Assembly (NCBI GenBank): GCA_037389465.1
Contig: JAZARR010000078.1
Location: 1,488,001-1,552,000, forward strand
DNA from: Baylisascaris procyonis
Taxonomy: Eukaryota; Nematoda; Chromadorea; Rhabditida; Ascarididae
Direction: 5' to 3'
Length of the DNA: 64,000 bases
The position numbers and the translations under genes are program-made. The notes beneath the pieces were generated by a model. That model did no database searches. It was not told the DNA's origin and saw nothing but the letters and a program-made list of their open reading frames with translations. Positions 13,293-25,858 of the stretch are shown here, in pieces. How positions within the stretch are numbered: the first letter of the stretch is position 1; each line of letters opens with the position of its first letter.

Positions 13293-16200
13293 GTTAAGTG
13301 TTGCGCGCTACACGAGCTCCGCTTCGTTGGTTTTTGTTAGTAGTGTGCGACAGCTCTAAAAGCAATCACATCTTATTTTTAAGTTGGAAGAAAGCAATAC
13401 AGGCAAACATCACGCTAAAATACACAAGTGCGCTTTTCATCGAAAATTATGCTCGGAGGAATGGAACCACTGTAGAGTAAAAAAAACCGATGATGTTTAA
13501 ATTATCAGCCAAAACCAAGCAGGGATGCAGACAAAGTGATTTTATACTTTTCGAAGAGAACAAGAGTTGGATGGAGGAAACGCGCCAGGTTAACCATCTC
13601 TGTACTGGTATCTGACAAACTAAGCAGCCAGCAACACCTTACCGAATAGGGTTCGCTGCACGCTACCGATCTTGTAGGAAAATCGCGTCACACCTTTTTA
13701 CTTGACCGCATTTTTGATAAACAAGCAAAATAAAAAATTAAAACAAACATCATCATACCATAAGGCTAGCAAGAAAGAAATTCTTCGCGCAACCACTTGC
13801 GCAGATCTGTATTTTAGCCGAATATCATCATTAGCATATCATTTTTAGGCAATGATAGTGGCTATGGGAAATCCGCCCATATAGACTTCTTCAACTTAAG
13901 CAGTTATAACAAAATGATGGCAACACATTTTTCAATGAACAAATAGAAACGAAGAAAACATGTAATTCTAAAATTAAAAAAAAAAAAAACACGAAAAATA
14001 TGCAGCGATAGCAAACACGAAAGAATGTGTGACAGCACCAAACACAGCGCAAGCGGACATATCGACAAAATAAATAAAAAACTAAAGACAACGGCACTAA
14101 CAAAGAGAATATCATGTTATAGGAGAATCATTATAATCTGATTTTCATCTTATATTCCATGCAAAGTGAAAGCAGCGCAAATATGGGGCCGAACAGAGTG
14201 AATGTGCAAGCTGGATACTTAACAGCAGCCGCAGACTTCAATAATTTGCACTCGGGCCAAGATCGTTCACATAATACATAAGCGAGCGCATGCCTAACAT
14301 GCTTAAAAGCCCGTATTTGGAAATTGGTTCGAGTTCTCGAGGTTCTCAGGGCGATCGCTTATTAGAACAGTTCACTACTACTGCTGTTACCTAATAGTGA
14401 CATTATTATCAAGTATGAAAGATGGAGGACGGCAAAGGACAATGAGAGGTAGACGATAGCAAAATAAAATGTCGCGGATAACAGAGTGATGCTTCGATAG
14501 CCCACACAGTCCCTCAAGCCATGTGTAATCGGGGATGCTACACTTCCCACCTACAAATAACGTTGTTTCGTTCAGTGAGCGCAATAAACGTAAGCTACAT
14601 TCACAGCTTAGCAGCACTTGAAAAAAAAAAAAACCGCTCAATGGCACGAGTGTGACTTTTGATTTACAGAATTTTTCCGCGTTAAATACAAATGCAAGCG
14701 TGCCGGTTCTATTTGAGCTTTGATTGGCAAAACCGTTGTGAAAATACAACTACGCTGAAACGACACCCTCCCCTCCCTCTCACACCGTACGAAATGATAT
14801 TTCCACAACGATTGCTTCCTCATCCACAAGCTGCAAATCTCGTTATCGATGTGATGATCTCTAGTTTCTATGTGCTTTTTCGTAGTTTAATGTGAAACAT
14901 ATTCTAAATTGTATTCTTCGTCTATTTGTGTAATTTCTCTTTTCCGTTAAACTTCCTTCGAAACATGCGGCATTTGTTATAGCACGTGAAGAGAATGAAC
15001 GTACACCATAGTGCTATCTTTCGCTATTACCGTTTTTTAAAATAAACAAATTCAAAGGAGAACACCCACCTGGAAAATGAAAACATTCGATTCGACTAAA
15101 ATGATCCATCGACTTCACCTCTTCAAATTTTCTCCGGTTTCAATGACACAAGCCCTCTTAATCAATTTACGAGGTAAGCATCGCCATACAAGTAACCCAT
15201 TTTTATAGGGAGGGAGTTCTCGCTACTTGCAGCTACATCCCACAGTTGACAGCCGAACATTGCAACCCGTAACTATGGGATGCGGTGTGCTGGATGTACC
15301 CATGTATGGCTAACGAGATCATGATGTGTCGTGTTAGATGCTTGATAGTGGATATGAACACAACAAAAAAACTTGGGGTGAGGCTATCATTCCCAACTAT
15401 GAAAAGAATTCTTCGCAGCACGTAAGATGTTAGAGATGCTATCATTCGCAACGCTCATGAGGCCGTCCAACTGTCGTCCGTTGCAAGCGTAACACATCAC
15501 GCGCATTCGTTACCACCACCATCGATGCAGTCGACAATATATTCAAGCAACAAACGACTCCACTCCATAGCGAAAATAAAAGTTCGTTCGAGCAAAAAAA
15601 AAAAAAAAAAGAAAAAAAACAAGAAAATGAAGAAAATAATTACATAGGTAATTCGCATGAAATGGCAATAATTTTACTATTGTTAAGCATGTTATCTGTT
15701 GAACGCTTTCAAAGCATCATTGTCATCTCTCGGCAATTCAACAAGCTTATGAATGCACATATATGGTTGATTACAAAACGGCAGAGATCCCCCGCAAACA
15801 TTCAGTTGTACTGCCGAAATTGTAGAACTGCAGAGTAAATAACAACGAGCAAATCCATAAATTTTGAGCTAATAAAAACAGCCGGTATATAAGATGGTTT
15901 TGGTGTTTGGAACTTAAGGATTCCCCTGATATATTACAATCACCCCAGCCTGCTCGTTTTGCAAGAGAGCGTTGAAGTGGAATTGAAGCTATTTCAAGTG
16001 CGAAAGTTATGATCAACAAATCATGTATCGACGGTTCATTATAAAAAGTATATACAAGAGATCTTTTCATCTACAAGAAAATTTACTGAAAATGAGAGAA
16101 AAAAAAATTATGCAGTAAAAATGAATTGCCCTTATTGCAAAACTGATGAATAATATGAAGTCGATAAATAAAGAGATTAAGAAGGTTGCGGGAGTAGATG

Positions 16201-18296
16201 CCCGCATCGCACAGTCGAACAACATTCTGCGGCGATCTGTCAAATCGACGAAGCACTTCATAAGCAGCCTAACGAATATCGCAAAACTGTGCAATTTTCC
16301 ATAATTTTTTATGAGAAAATATGTTTTTAAATATGAGGTACTTTTAATTTCAGTGAATAAACAAAATTTCACCAGGCAGGGGAAATGCCTCAAATAATAT
16401 ACACGGAATCCAGAGGAAGTATTTTCAACGTAGTAAGATAAATCGCTGTCTTCAGAATAAACTATTGCGATTTCATTAACTACACTCTCTCGGCACTAAA
16501 TCGAGTGCACCTGATTTGCTGAAATTTTGCTCAATGCACATCGTACAGCGCTGATTAGTTTTAGAAGCGTCGCAATGAATGTGCGGCCATAATTTATTGT
16601 ATGCTTGAAAATCGCCTACAGTGAGGCGTTAACAACTATAATTCAAAAAATAAAAAATTTACACCCATTAGTGAAATAAACAGTTTGTGCTTTAAGCCAT
16701 TTTGTCGTACCTCTATGAGCCGATAGCGTCCTGAGTGAAAAACTCATATATCCAAAAACTTAAAAATATTTCGATATGAATACAAATCACTAAACCATTC
16801 AGATCTACTTCAAACAGGTATTCGGTCCTATAAATAAGTTATAACTCAAACGGCTCAATGAAACGAATTCATTCATCTAACTACAGAACGGATTTCGACG
16901 CACTAGATTATTAGGAAAACAAAATGAATTCAACACGCTAATATGAAAACCTATCAACCAACGTATACGTTGACACCATATATGAAGCAGTAGTGCATGC
17001 GCCCTTCCCAATAACTGTAACACAGAAGCTGCTATTATTATGCTGCGGTAAATAGCATATAACTATAGTCGATTGACGCATTCTCCATTGTAGATAGGTG
17101 CGGACATCAAAAAACCTACAGACTGCAACAGTAGCAATGAGCTGGCAATTTCACGTTTCAAAATACCCTCTTTAATCGTTGAAATATGTAAATTCAGATT
17201 ATTGGTTGAAGTAGCAGGATTTCACAGATAGGATGGCAATAAATCCACATTGAATGAACGATAGTCGTTTCATCGACGTTGAAGGCGATGATCGGATCGC
17301 TCGTTGACGGCATGAGATCCGTCTCGGTTATATGACTGCATAGTTCATTTCAAGATACAGATTCACGAATACAGGCAAAACTGCACTTTCCATACTGTCT
17401 ATCGAATAATGTTTTTGATATGTGTGAAATGAATTTATATCTTTATTAATAGTAGCGTTTCATTAAGGAAGCGAAACGAAATCTTCTAAATGAATATCAA
17501 AATCTTAGAGAATATCATTAAGATGGTATTCTAAAACATTCAAGTTAAGATTGCTTTTTAAGAGGTAAAAAAATTATGCGTAAAAGTGGAAAACAGAAAA
17601 CAAACTTTAGTCGGATGATTCATAAGCGATATACTGATTTGTCATATCTTTCTCAAAGAAGCTTAAAACATTTTTTTGGCACATCGCCAGTTTTACTTGC
17701 CTCCTATACTAGCAACCATCTTTTTTTTGTATCGTAAAGTAAACACAGATTTATACCTTCGAAAACAATCTAGTTATCTTTGGTTCGAGCTGGAAAATGG
17801 TAAAAACGCAGAAATAAAAAATGAAACAAGCTTCATAATTCGAGGTGTTAAGCCTCTTCGATCCTTCTTCAAATGTGACATCAATGCATAATTTCGATGG
17901 ATTTTGTGATATTTGTGTTATTCACTTCCCCAAACCTCTGTTGTCCCACTGTGGCTTGAATTTCGACTTAAGCGGATGCAAACTAGGATCTCGAAGAACA
18001 GAAAAACAAGTGACGCAAACGGGCTATATAAAAAGGTAACGATGCTAGTAAACCAGATAGCATCTTTCAAAAATAGCAACAACAATCTACTGTGTGCTTT
18101 TCACTATAGGACGATGCTAGAGATCACACTGACGAATGCAAAGAAAAACCCTATGAACGATTGAGAGCGCACAAAGCTTGAACAGTACCTCTTCAAATGA
18201 CGTGGTCATTTCTATTGTAAATACTTTCGTATAACACAGACCACTTGGGCATTTATCAGTGGAAGCTTTATTTACGAAGTGAGCTTACATTTCCAG
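13293..18296. other. GW182 upstream region, no gene recognised
   Basis: This AT-rich sequence lies upstream of the first GW182 coding exon. It contains several poly-A runs (about 13976-13989, 14622-14632, 15595-15620) and many short random open frames. A frame ending in an AAAAAG|GTAACG donor (17.85-18.03 kb, plus) looks codon-like but does not join in phase to the candidate exon at 18297. 5' UTR exons of GW182 may lie here but cannot be seen directly. Confidence 0.4.
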
Positions 18297-20430
18297 GAGA
18301 AAGGCTAAGCGGTGCCAAAAGGAGACAAAAACTCGACCTAAAATCTATACATCGGCCATATACACCCGTTCAATTTTATGAGGCTGCCCATAACAAGTTC
18401 ATCGACCTATTAACGAAAGTGGAGCCTGAAAAAGAAGTTTGGGATTCAACAGCAAATTCAAGGTTAGTGACACCGAGCAATCCAAAAGGCCGTTCCATTT
18501 TAGGACAGAGAATGATTGCCTTAGCGACAACTTCCCCTCCCCCAGCTAGCAAATTGTGGACAGTGCGATAAATGGACAGAAAACGAAGAGCAGAATTTAA
18601 CATGGGAGGCTAAAACGTTATCCAACATTTCTGAAAACGCAACGAAAATCCAATCCTCCTACCCCGGTTCGAGAAGCTACTAAATTTGTAGACTTACTCA
18701 CTACAGCAACCAAAGGGGTCCAATCTTGAATAAACAGCTTACATGATGCAAGTAATGTAATGCGCAAGGCTGAGCCCTTAAACTGGAAAATCAAAGATGG
18801 GTGAGGGGGAGGGGAGTGACTGGAGGTGAACTCCGGACTCCATTTCTAAAATGGTACGCATTTATTCTACTAATGCGCACAATAATTTCTAGTCCTTTAG
18901 CAAAGGGCGAAGAGAACAGCGCAGCAACATCGATGCGAACCATGGATGCAATGCTATGTAAGTGGCAACAATCACAACGAGCGTTCTATAAGAAGACACA
19001 TCGATCCTTACTGATGTGAGAGCACACTATATATTTACAGCATTAATACATAGCATATGAGAACGCTTCTACAGATAGCTAGGCTTTAGATAAAATAAAA
19101 TCAATTGAGCTGGTTATTAATAGATGTGGGAAATTGTTGAAGTGAACGTCAGAGATAATCACAAACAAGTTGGCGGCGCCGACGACGCGACCGCTTTGCT
19201 GATATGAAGAAAACTGCGGTCGGCCCCGAATGCTCGACATTTGGAAGCACAACGGCACGACGCAGCAAATCGCTCGGGCGAAACGCACATCGCTGTTTGG
19301 CCGCCCCGCACCCTCGTCGCTAATGCGTGCTCTGCGCAACCCTCTCTTTGCCCAACCAATAGAATCTTATACCCGCGTTACGCGACGCAACTGAACTCGG
19401 GCCAACACATCACATTCATTTCCACCACTAACAAAAATATACGCAACGCATTGACGCACGCTTCAACACATCAAGCGACGCGTATCACAATTGCGACCAC
19501 ATCGCTATAAGCGCCGCAATGGGCGACAAAATGCAGTCAGGCGATATTATGCGACAGTTGCGCCTTTCTTGTGCTGAAAATGAAAACTATCACAGCATAT
19601 AATTTTGGTGGTATCGTTTAGTTGATGCACCTACTGATCAAACTACACTACAAATAATAGATGTTTAAAAACACTTCAGCATCTTCCGACGAAACCTGTC
19701 TTGCTCATAGCAGCCATAAAAAATTCGAAAAATCAATGTACCGTACTTGATTGAATAGAAAGCGCTTTGCCGAAACTTTAGAAAATTTAGAAACCTCTCT
19801 TTACTATGAAGCACCCTGAATTAGAAACCCAAGATTCAGTAAAGGTAACTCAAAGGAAATACGAGATACATGTGGCGTATTACACTATTGCAATGAAAAA
19901 TTAAAGTGGTAGTGGGACTACAGAAACATTCATGACAAGTGCTCCCCATTTAGCCTAACGTCGCATTTTATGCCCTCGTTTGAGAGTAACAACCCTGATG
20001 AATTACAAACTCCTAACCCACAGAAATATCGATAAACCGAGGTTAAAGTTGTTGACAAGCATCCTTTTACTGCAGTACAGCTTACCTATGGTACACATAT
20101 ATATCAGGTTTAGCCCAAACACTAATGTTCGATCTGCGACAATAAGAGAAATCCTCGAAGGACCGCAAAACGGTAGGGCAAATGACCACAAGTGTCATTT
20201 TTGAATCAGTGCCCGCAATTTACGCAAGTAAGTTTAGCGGTAATTTCATTAAATACAATTTCAATCATCAATCACGATCACCCACCTGCCTGTATATTAT
20301 CAGTTCCTCAAACGTCAATCAGCAATACACCACAGACAGTGAGGATGAGTTAGGAAATGAAAGAAGAGGGTTCGGAGAGGGAGGGGAGAGGGAAGAAGAG
20401 GAAACTAACAAGAATTTCGAAACTGCTTAG
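18297..20430 (+). CDS. Candidate two-exon 3' end of an unrecognised plus-strand gene
   Basis: The exon at 18297-18462 has a good acceptor (acatttccag) and donor (TTCAAG|GTTAGT). Its open frame contains RPYTPVQFYEAAHNKFIDLL and then KVEPEKEVWD. It ends with two bases of a codon. The next candidate exon, 20304-20430 (acceptor tatattatcag), supplies the third base and continues open through DSEDELGNERRGFGEGG and EREEEET to a TAG stop, giving an acidic tail. The phase match and protein-like composition support a real gene. I do not recognise the family, and no in-phase upstream exon with a start was found. It would run divergently from GW182. Confidence 0.3.
19165..19500. promoter_or_regulatory. 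CpG-rich island, promoter-like
   Basis: This is a compositional outlier: a dense cluster of CG dinucleotides and GC-rich words (ggcggcgccgacgacgcgac, cggccgccccgc) in otherwise AT-rich DNA. A CCAAT (plus strand) lies at about 19354-19360, with TATA-like tatac at about 19367. It is 6 kb upstream of the first GW182 coding exon and inside the intron of the plus-strand candidate at 18297-20430. It could serve either gene, or be an unrelated fragment. Confidence 0.35.
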
Positions 20431-22643
20431 ATTGTTAACATAGTTCATAATGGAATTTTCTAGCCGCAATATGTTGAAAATATTTCTGAACTCAGCGAAT
20501 GAGATTCAATATAATTACGATCTCATAAGTGCTTGCCGGTGTAATTTCTTCAATACATCGAATTACTCTATGCAAAAAAAGCACACCTCTGCTCTACCCT
20601 AACACAGTTTGCAATCGTACCCATCCAATCAACCGCTCATATAAAATACTCTAAAAAAGCAAAAAAAAAAAAATCTAATAATGCGACCATGCTTGCAATT
20701 TTCTGAACGGTTACGCAAATTCGATAGCAAAAATTTGCGCGCAATAAACTTCACTTGCTAATATCACAATCGTTTTCAATGGTTTACAACTTGTTTAGAA
20801 AATGAGCTACAGGAGTGAGAATCGCTCAGAGAGATCATCGACATCGACGAAGAGTGCATATAATAAATTCCACTGTTATAGATTATTTCACGATTCGCTA
20901 GCTGAAAACAGCAGACAGACACAGACATACATATGCACAAACACTATTCGCTCATAATGTACCTTTGAGGAAATAACGTGAAAAACACTGAAAGCAAAAG
21001 AGACGCTATGAAAAGAAAATACTATAGCCCCAATAATAGTTCTGTGAAGATTTTGAAGAGCACCATTAGATTTGAAGAGACACCACTCAACTAAACATGA
21101 GTGCATTTGAAATGTGCACATTTATAACAAGAAGTAACAATCGTTAACATAAATATACCAATTCAACACAGCTTTCAGATGCATAATGCAGAATCTATGA
21201 AGCAATTTGAAAATAGAATAGAAATGACATTGTCAAAAAGCTTGATGCTGACGCACCGGATGGGTTCAATTTGCAAGCTTGGTTGCGTTCTCAGGAAGCT
21301 AGCTGCAGATTCGCACAATTTCACGCTGAGAACGCCTTAAGGCGCTATTTTGAGAAGCATGATTCTCAACGCTTAATAAAACGAATCCTGAATGAATATT
21401 GTGAGCAGTAAACATGGATAGCGCAATATAATTTAGCCAATTTAACCAAAACCATAGCAAACATTTGTGTTACAACGCATAATTTAGCAACGTAATGCGT
21501 AAAATAAACGATAACGCAAATGAACAATGTATTTTATGAAAAGATAGAAAAAAATTCACTGAGCCAAACAGGGGTGGAATATTTCGACAGTTTTAACGCC
21601 GCAATCGGAATGTGGCAAACAGGTTGCATCAGGTATCCGGAAAGAGCAACAAAGAACTTTTTATTGAGTTCAAAGAGCAAGGAAGAACACTTTCGTTGCT
21701 GAGTGTGAGAGGAAACTAGTCCCAACGAATCATAGCATGTAATGCTACGTAAGGCATTTATGAATTTCCTTTTCAACAAATATGTTAAGACTTGAAGTGG
21801 GAAATACCTCATCTCTTTTCAACAAATGTTGAAACTGAGTGCAGAAAAATTAATACAATCACCATTCCCCCATCAGTCCATCCAATAAGAAAGGACAATT
21901 TTTGATGCGTTTGACGGATTTGGAATATAAACTACTATATATTCCATGCTGATAATAAGCACTGATCAAGAAAAACTGTTGAGCGCATTTGCAGCATTCC
22001 CTCATCAACGGCAATGTTGCAAGTATACAGTGCGCCTCTCTGGAAATAAGAAGCTGCAAAACAAGCGAAATTCTTGGAAATAGTTAGTGTCAATGGAATT
22101 TTTTCTTAATTGAATGACGAATGCAGTGCATTTCAGAATGCCGTTTTTTAGAGTGCCGTTTAAATACAGGTGTGTGATGAACACACAGGTGAGGAAATTC
22201 TTTGATGGGTGGAACCCTTATAGAAGCAAACAACTTTCAGCGCTCACTGTATTTGCCTATATCTGAATGTCTTTGCACGTTGGGCTAGTGAATCATGCTA
22301 ATTTGCTTTACATATGATCAGCGTGTGCTAACATAGCGCAAAATTTCCTTCTCGCTTGCTTCCATTTCAAAGATCATTCGACACACCTCTCAATGTGTGA
22401 TAGAGAGATCCTACTGCAAAAGAAAGGCATCTTAAAATTACGTCCCTCGAACGCAAGAAGATGTCGGAATGACGAAAGCTAAACTATCAATGTCCTGACG
22501 AAGAAAAAGAATTCAAAAAAATAAAAAATAAAAACATCGCAGTGGTTTTCTCCAATCGGAGCTACATAGAATTGATAATAAACTGATGAGCAAAAATATT
22601 TACAAACAACGTCATAAATAAACTGAAAGCACAACACTTCTCA
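20431..22643. other. No gene recognised
   Basis: AT-rich spacer with short random frames, a poly-A run near 20660-20672 and a 12-bp perfect palindrome (cgccttaaggcg) at about 21333-21344. Nothing else is supported. Confidence 0.4.
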
Positions 22644-23248
22644 ATGGTCGGAACACACATGTACGAAACGAGGCATGCCTCTAGCCTGTTTTTCTCCCAC
22701 TGGGGTGATTCATGGAGGCGAAAGCGCTTCCTTATCCGCGAGGCGATGAGTCACATGCTGAGCGTTGCAGCGGCGCTAGTGGGAGCAGAAGCCGAACATA
22801 GCCGCCCGTTTCCCACAGGTACGTTACACGTTGGTGTCGTACCCGTACTTGCTAGGCCGATCAAGTCTTTGTGTATTTTTATATTTTTGCTAAGAATTTC
22901 TGGTGCTTTTTCGAACAATTCCACTCTGAAAGTGATATTACAATGAAAAAATCCTGTTGAAGCGGCTGATCGGAATCAATGGAAGTCAGGAAATAAAAGG
23001 AAAGCAGAGTGCCTTACGAAGTTATTAAATGCACCAGTATTCGATATCTCTCCGTAGCACGCAGTATAAATAAGGATGTTTGCAAACGCAAAAATCAGGT
23101 TGCGAAATCGCAGCAAAAGCCGATGGCCGCTGCACCTTGTGTAGCAATGCACTCCAGCCTGAGGCAATAGATAAGAAGACCGCACCACAACTCAAAGGGA
23201 GATCACAGAGTGGACACTGTTCAAAGCACAACCATAACCTCTTCTCGA
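22644..23248 (+). CDS. Candidate two-exon plus-strand gene start, Cys/His-rich, unrecognised
   Basis: A candidate first exon starts at the ATG at 22644 and ends at 22818 with the donor CCCACAG|GTACGT, one base into a codon. The next exon (23099-23248, acceptor aaaatcag, donor TCGA|GTAAGC) begins with the two bases needed. It encodes CEIAAKADGRCTLC, later GHCSKHNHNLFS, with a zinc-binding-like spacing of Cys and His. GC content is higher than in the flanks. A possible terminal exon follows at about 23289. No family is recognised, and the pair could be the remains of an older element. Confidence 0.22.
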
Positions 23249-25832
23249 GTAAGCATATCACTTTATTTAGCATTACGCGCTAATCTTCGTTAGTTAATAA
23301 AGTGAACATCTTGAGGCATATGCTGTCTAAATTATGAACCTTAAGAGACATCCTTGGAAGCGGACGAATAGAAATCTGTTCCGACATCCGCAGGAATTTT
23401 ATGGTTCGTCTCTTCTGTCATTGTTTTCGCTTCCAAACTTACAATGCTTTGTGAATCTCGATCACAAGGAACACCTTTAATAATGTGAAGCTACGAAGTA
23501 CGACAGCGAGACTTCATCCACCACGACATCTTTACTTCACCAAATCACAATGCTGCTCAGTCTAGAAGGCTAATTTATCCTCACTTTCGCAGAAGCAATT
23601 GTCTGAGGAACGGACTGGATATGATAATCTGCCGAGATCAGCAGCTCGCAAGTGATATCTAAAGGCAGCTCTCCCGAAACCAACGGTTTATACAAAAATA
23701 CGAGGGACCCTCTACTGCAGAGTGATCCCGTGAACATCCTAATAAAGTAAGAAAACCCTTTTTTTCACCATGTGGAGCAACTTATCGCTCTCCTAGGCGA
23801 AAAAGTAGCCGATAATAAATAAATCCTACTTCAAACTATTCTTGACTAACGTTCCCTTCAAAAACGCTGCTCCTGAAAAAAAAAACTATCAGTTCAAGCA
23901 ATTTCATTGAATACATTTAATTTCGCCCCATTGATACGCACCGGATGTGACAGTAAAGTGATGCACTTACAGAAACACAGGTGCTCGTTTATAACAGAGA
24001 TGATGAGAACAATAGAAATTATAGAAAAGTTAATCGAATAGACATTCAGTCCACATAGTGACGCAGTTGCTACACGTGCTAAAGAATCATTGAACTTTCA
24101 TTAATCAATAGTAAATTATAAAGAAGTAACACCACTAGTAAGGAACTGCAACTTTTTCCGGTCAACATAATTATGCAACGCCTTCATTATGCTCGAAATT
24201 GCAGCGCTAAATTAAATGAAAAAAAAAAAACGCAAAATCAGGGAACATTGCAATAAGTAATAAAATACTGCAAGAATTTACTTATATAATAAAAATAAAA
24301 TCAAATCGCTGAGCAAAATTCGAGCGATTCTTGAGGAAATATGAACGAATCGAACAATTTAATTTGCCGTTTTCGAGAATCATAAGCAACGAAGTATATG
24401 CTTTAGTAAGGTTTTAAGTGTACAAACAGCATCGCTTTTCACATTGCATTTAATAGCTGCGAAACATTTCAATACTCATAAAGCTCGATCAGCATCTTTG
24501 TGGAATTCAATGAGCGCAACCATATTTGAATAATCGGCGTTCAAATAACATTGCAAACAACGCAACATTTGTGATTTGCTGTGAACAATGCAATATTCAT
24601 ATTCGTTGCAAATAACGCAAAATGTGTTGCATAAGACCGATGCACGATCATATGAAGTGAAAAAGGCATATTCCGAATGTACAAGCAATAGTACTATGAC
24701 GGATGAAGCGAAATATTGTTCGCATATTCTTTGAGAAAACTTTGGTTCGCGATATAGGAGAAAACACTTAGATTTAACTGTCAAAAAAAAAAACTTCATT
24801 GTTCTTTGTAAGAAGGAAGTATGAACATGAAAGAAATTGAACTAAATTGAAATGGACGAAAAATTTCTGAAAAAAACGTCTTAAAGTAAACACTGGAATA
24901 TGCAGCACCATATTTTCAAGACCATAAGGTAAGTGTGATACTAATTTAATGGTAATTTCCTAGATGCGTTGAAAAAAGCAATAGGTTTTCAACGGAAAAA
25001 TATGAGCATAAGAATCCGCTTAGCAAATAGTACTTCTCAGCTTCGATTATTGAAATAAGAAGTGCAGAAGAGATCAACAATAATAATATATTTAATTAAA
25101 GAATACAGTACGCATTAAAGGCATATCATCTGCAAGGAAAATGTTAAAAAGCCTTTAAAAATTATAGCAATTAATACAGTTGGTACAGTTAGAGTAATAG
25201 AACAAAAGTATTAAATAAATTAGAACATTACATGAACAAAAATTTGAACATTAATAGATAAAAACTTATTCAGCAGATCAAATCGTCAGATATCAGTTGC
25301 AAACTTTTTGCATCACTTAACCTACCTACAAATTTAATGCCGCCCTTTGAGGGAGTACATTCGTAAGAATCGAGCAACCCCTCACTTGTAGAGAGGAAAC
25401 TTTTTGTGAGATCCACAAGACTTTCGCTACACCTTTACCCCCTCTCTTAGCGCAAGACTGAAGCATATGGGATTGGTGTTCTACCCAAATCAATTCGCAA
25501 GCTAATTGCAACTAAACAAACTACTCACATATATTTTACTTGAAGCTGCAACCAATTCTGAAGCATAATAAACGACACAAGTCCACATGCTTCCGAAAAT
25601 ATGAAGAAAGATTCTCTAATTGCAGAGAGATCGGCTTTGATATTGCGAATCAAGAAAGCATAGCGATTAAAAGATTAATAGTCTCACATTAAAGAAAGGT
25701 GACTTCAAGCGGTACAGCGAGGTCGACACAAGAACGACGCATTTAATGGTGAGACTTGGTCTAGCAAGAATCCTCTCGCCTCGAACCCGAATGTAATATG
25801 TACCGGTTGTGGCCCATCACAAGAAAACTGAA

Positions 25833-25858
25833 GGGAGAGGGCGGGGCGGGGAGGCGGG
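25833..25858 (+). other. G-quadruplex-type motif in a GC-box-like tract
   Basis: On the plus strand, GGG, GGG, GGGG, GGGG and GGG runs are separated by 1-4 bases in a gggcggggcggggaggcggg-like tract. It meets the usual four-run G-quadruplex pattern and also resembles tandem Sp1 GC boxes. Confidence 0.6.

Noticed and set aside
25700..25800. tRNA-like B box (ggttcgag on the minus strand)
   Set aside because: There is no properly spaced A box and no acceptor stem pairing. No other tRNA was found in the window.
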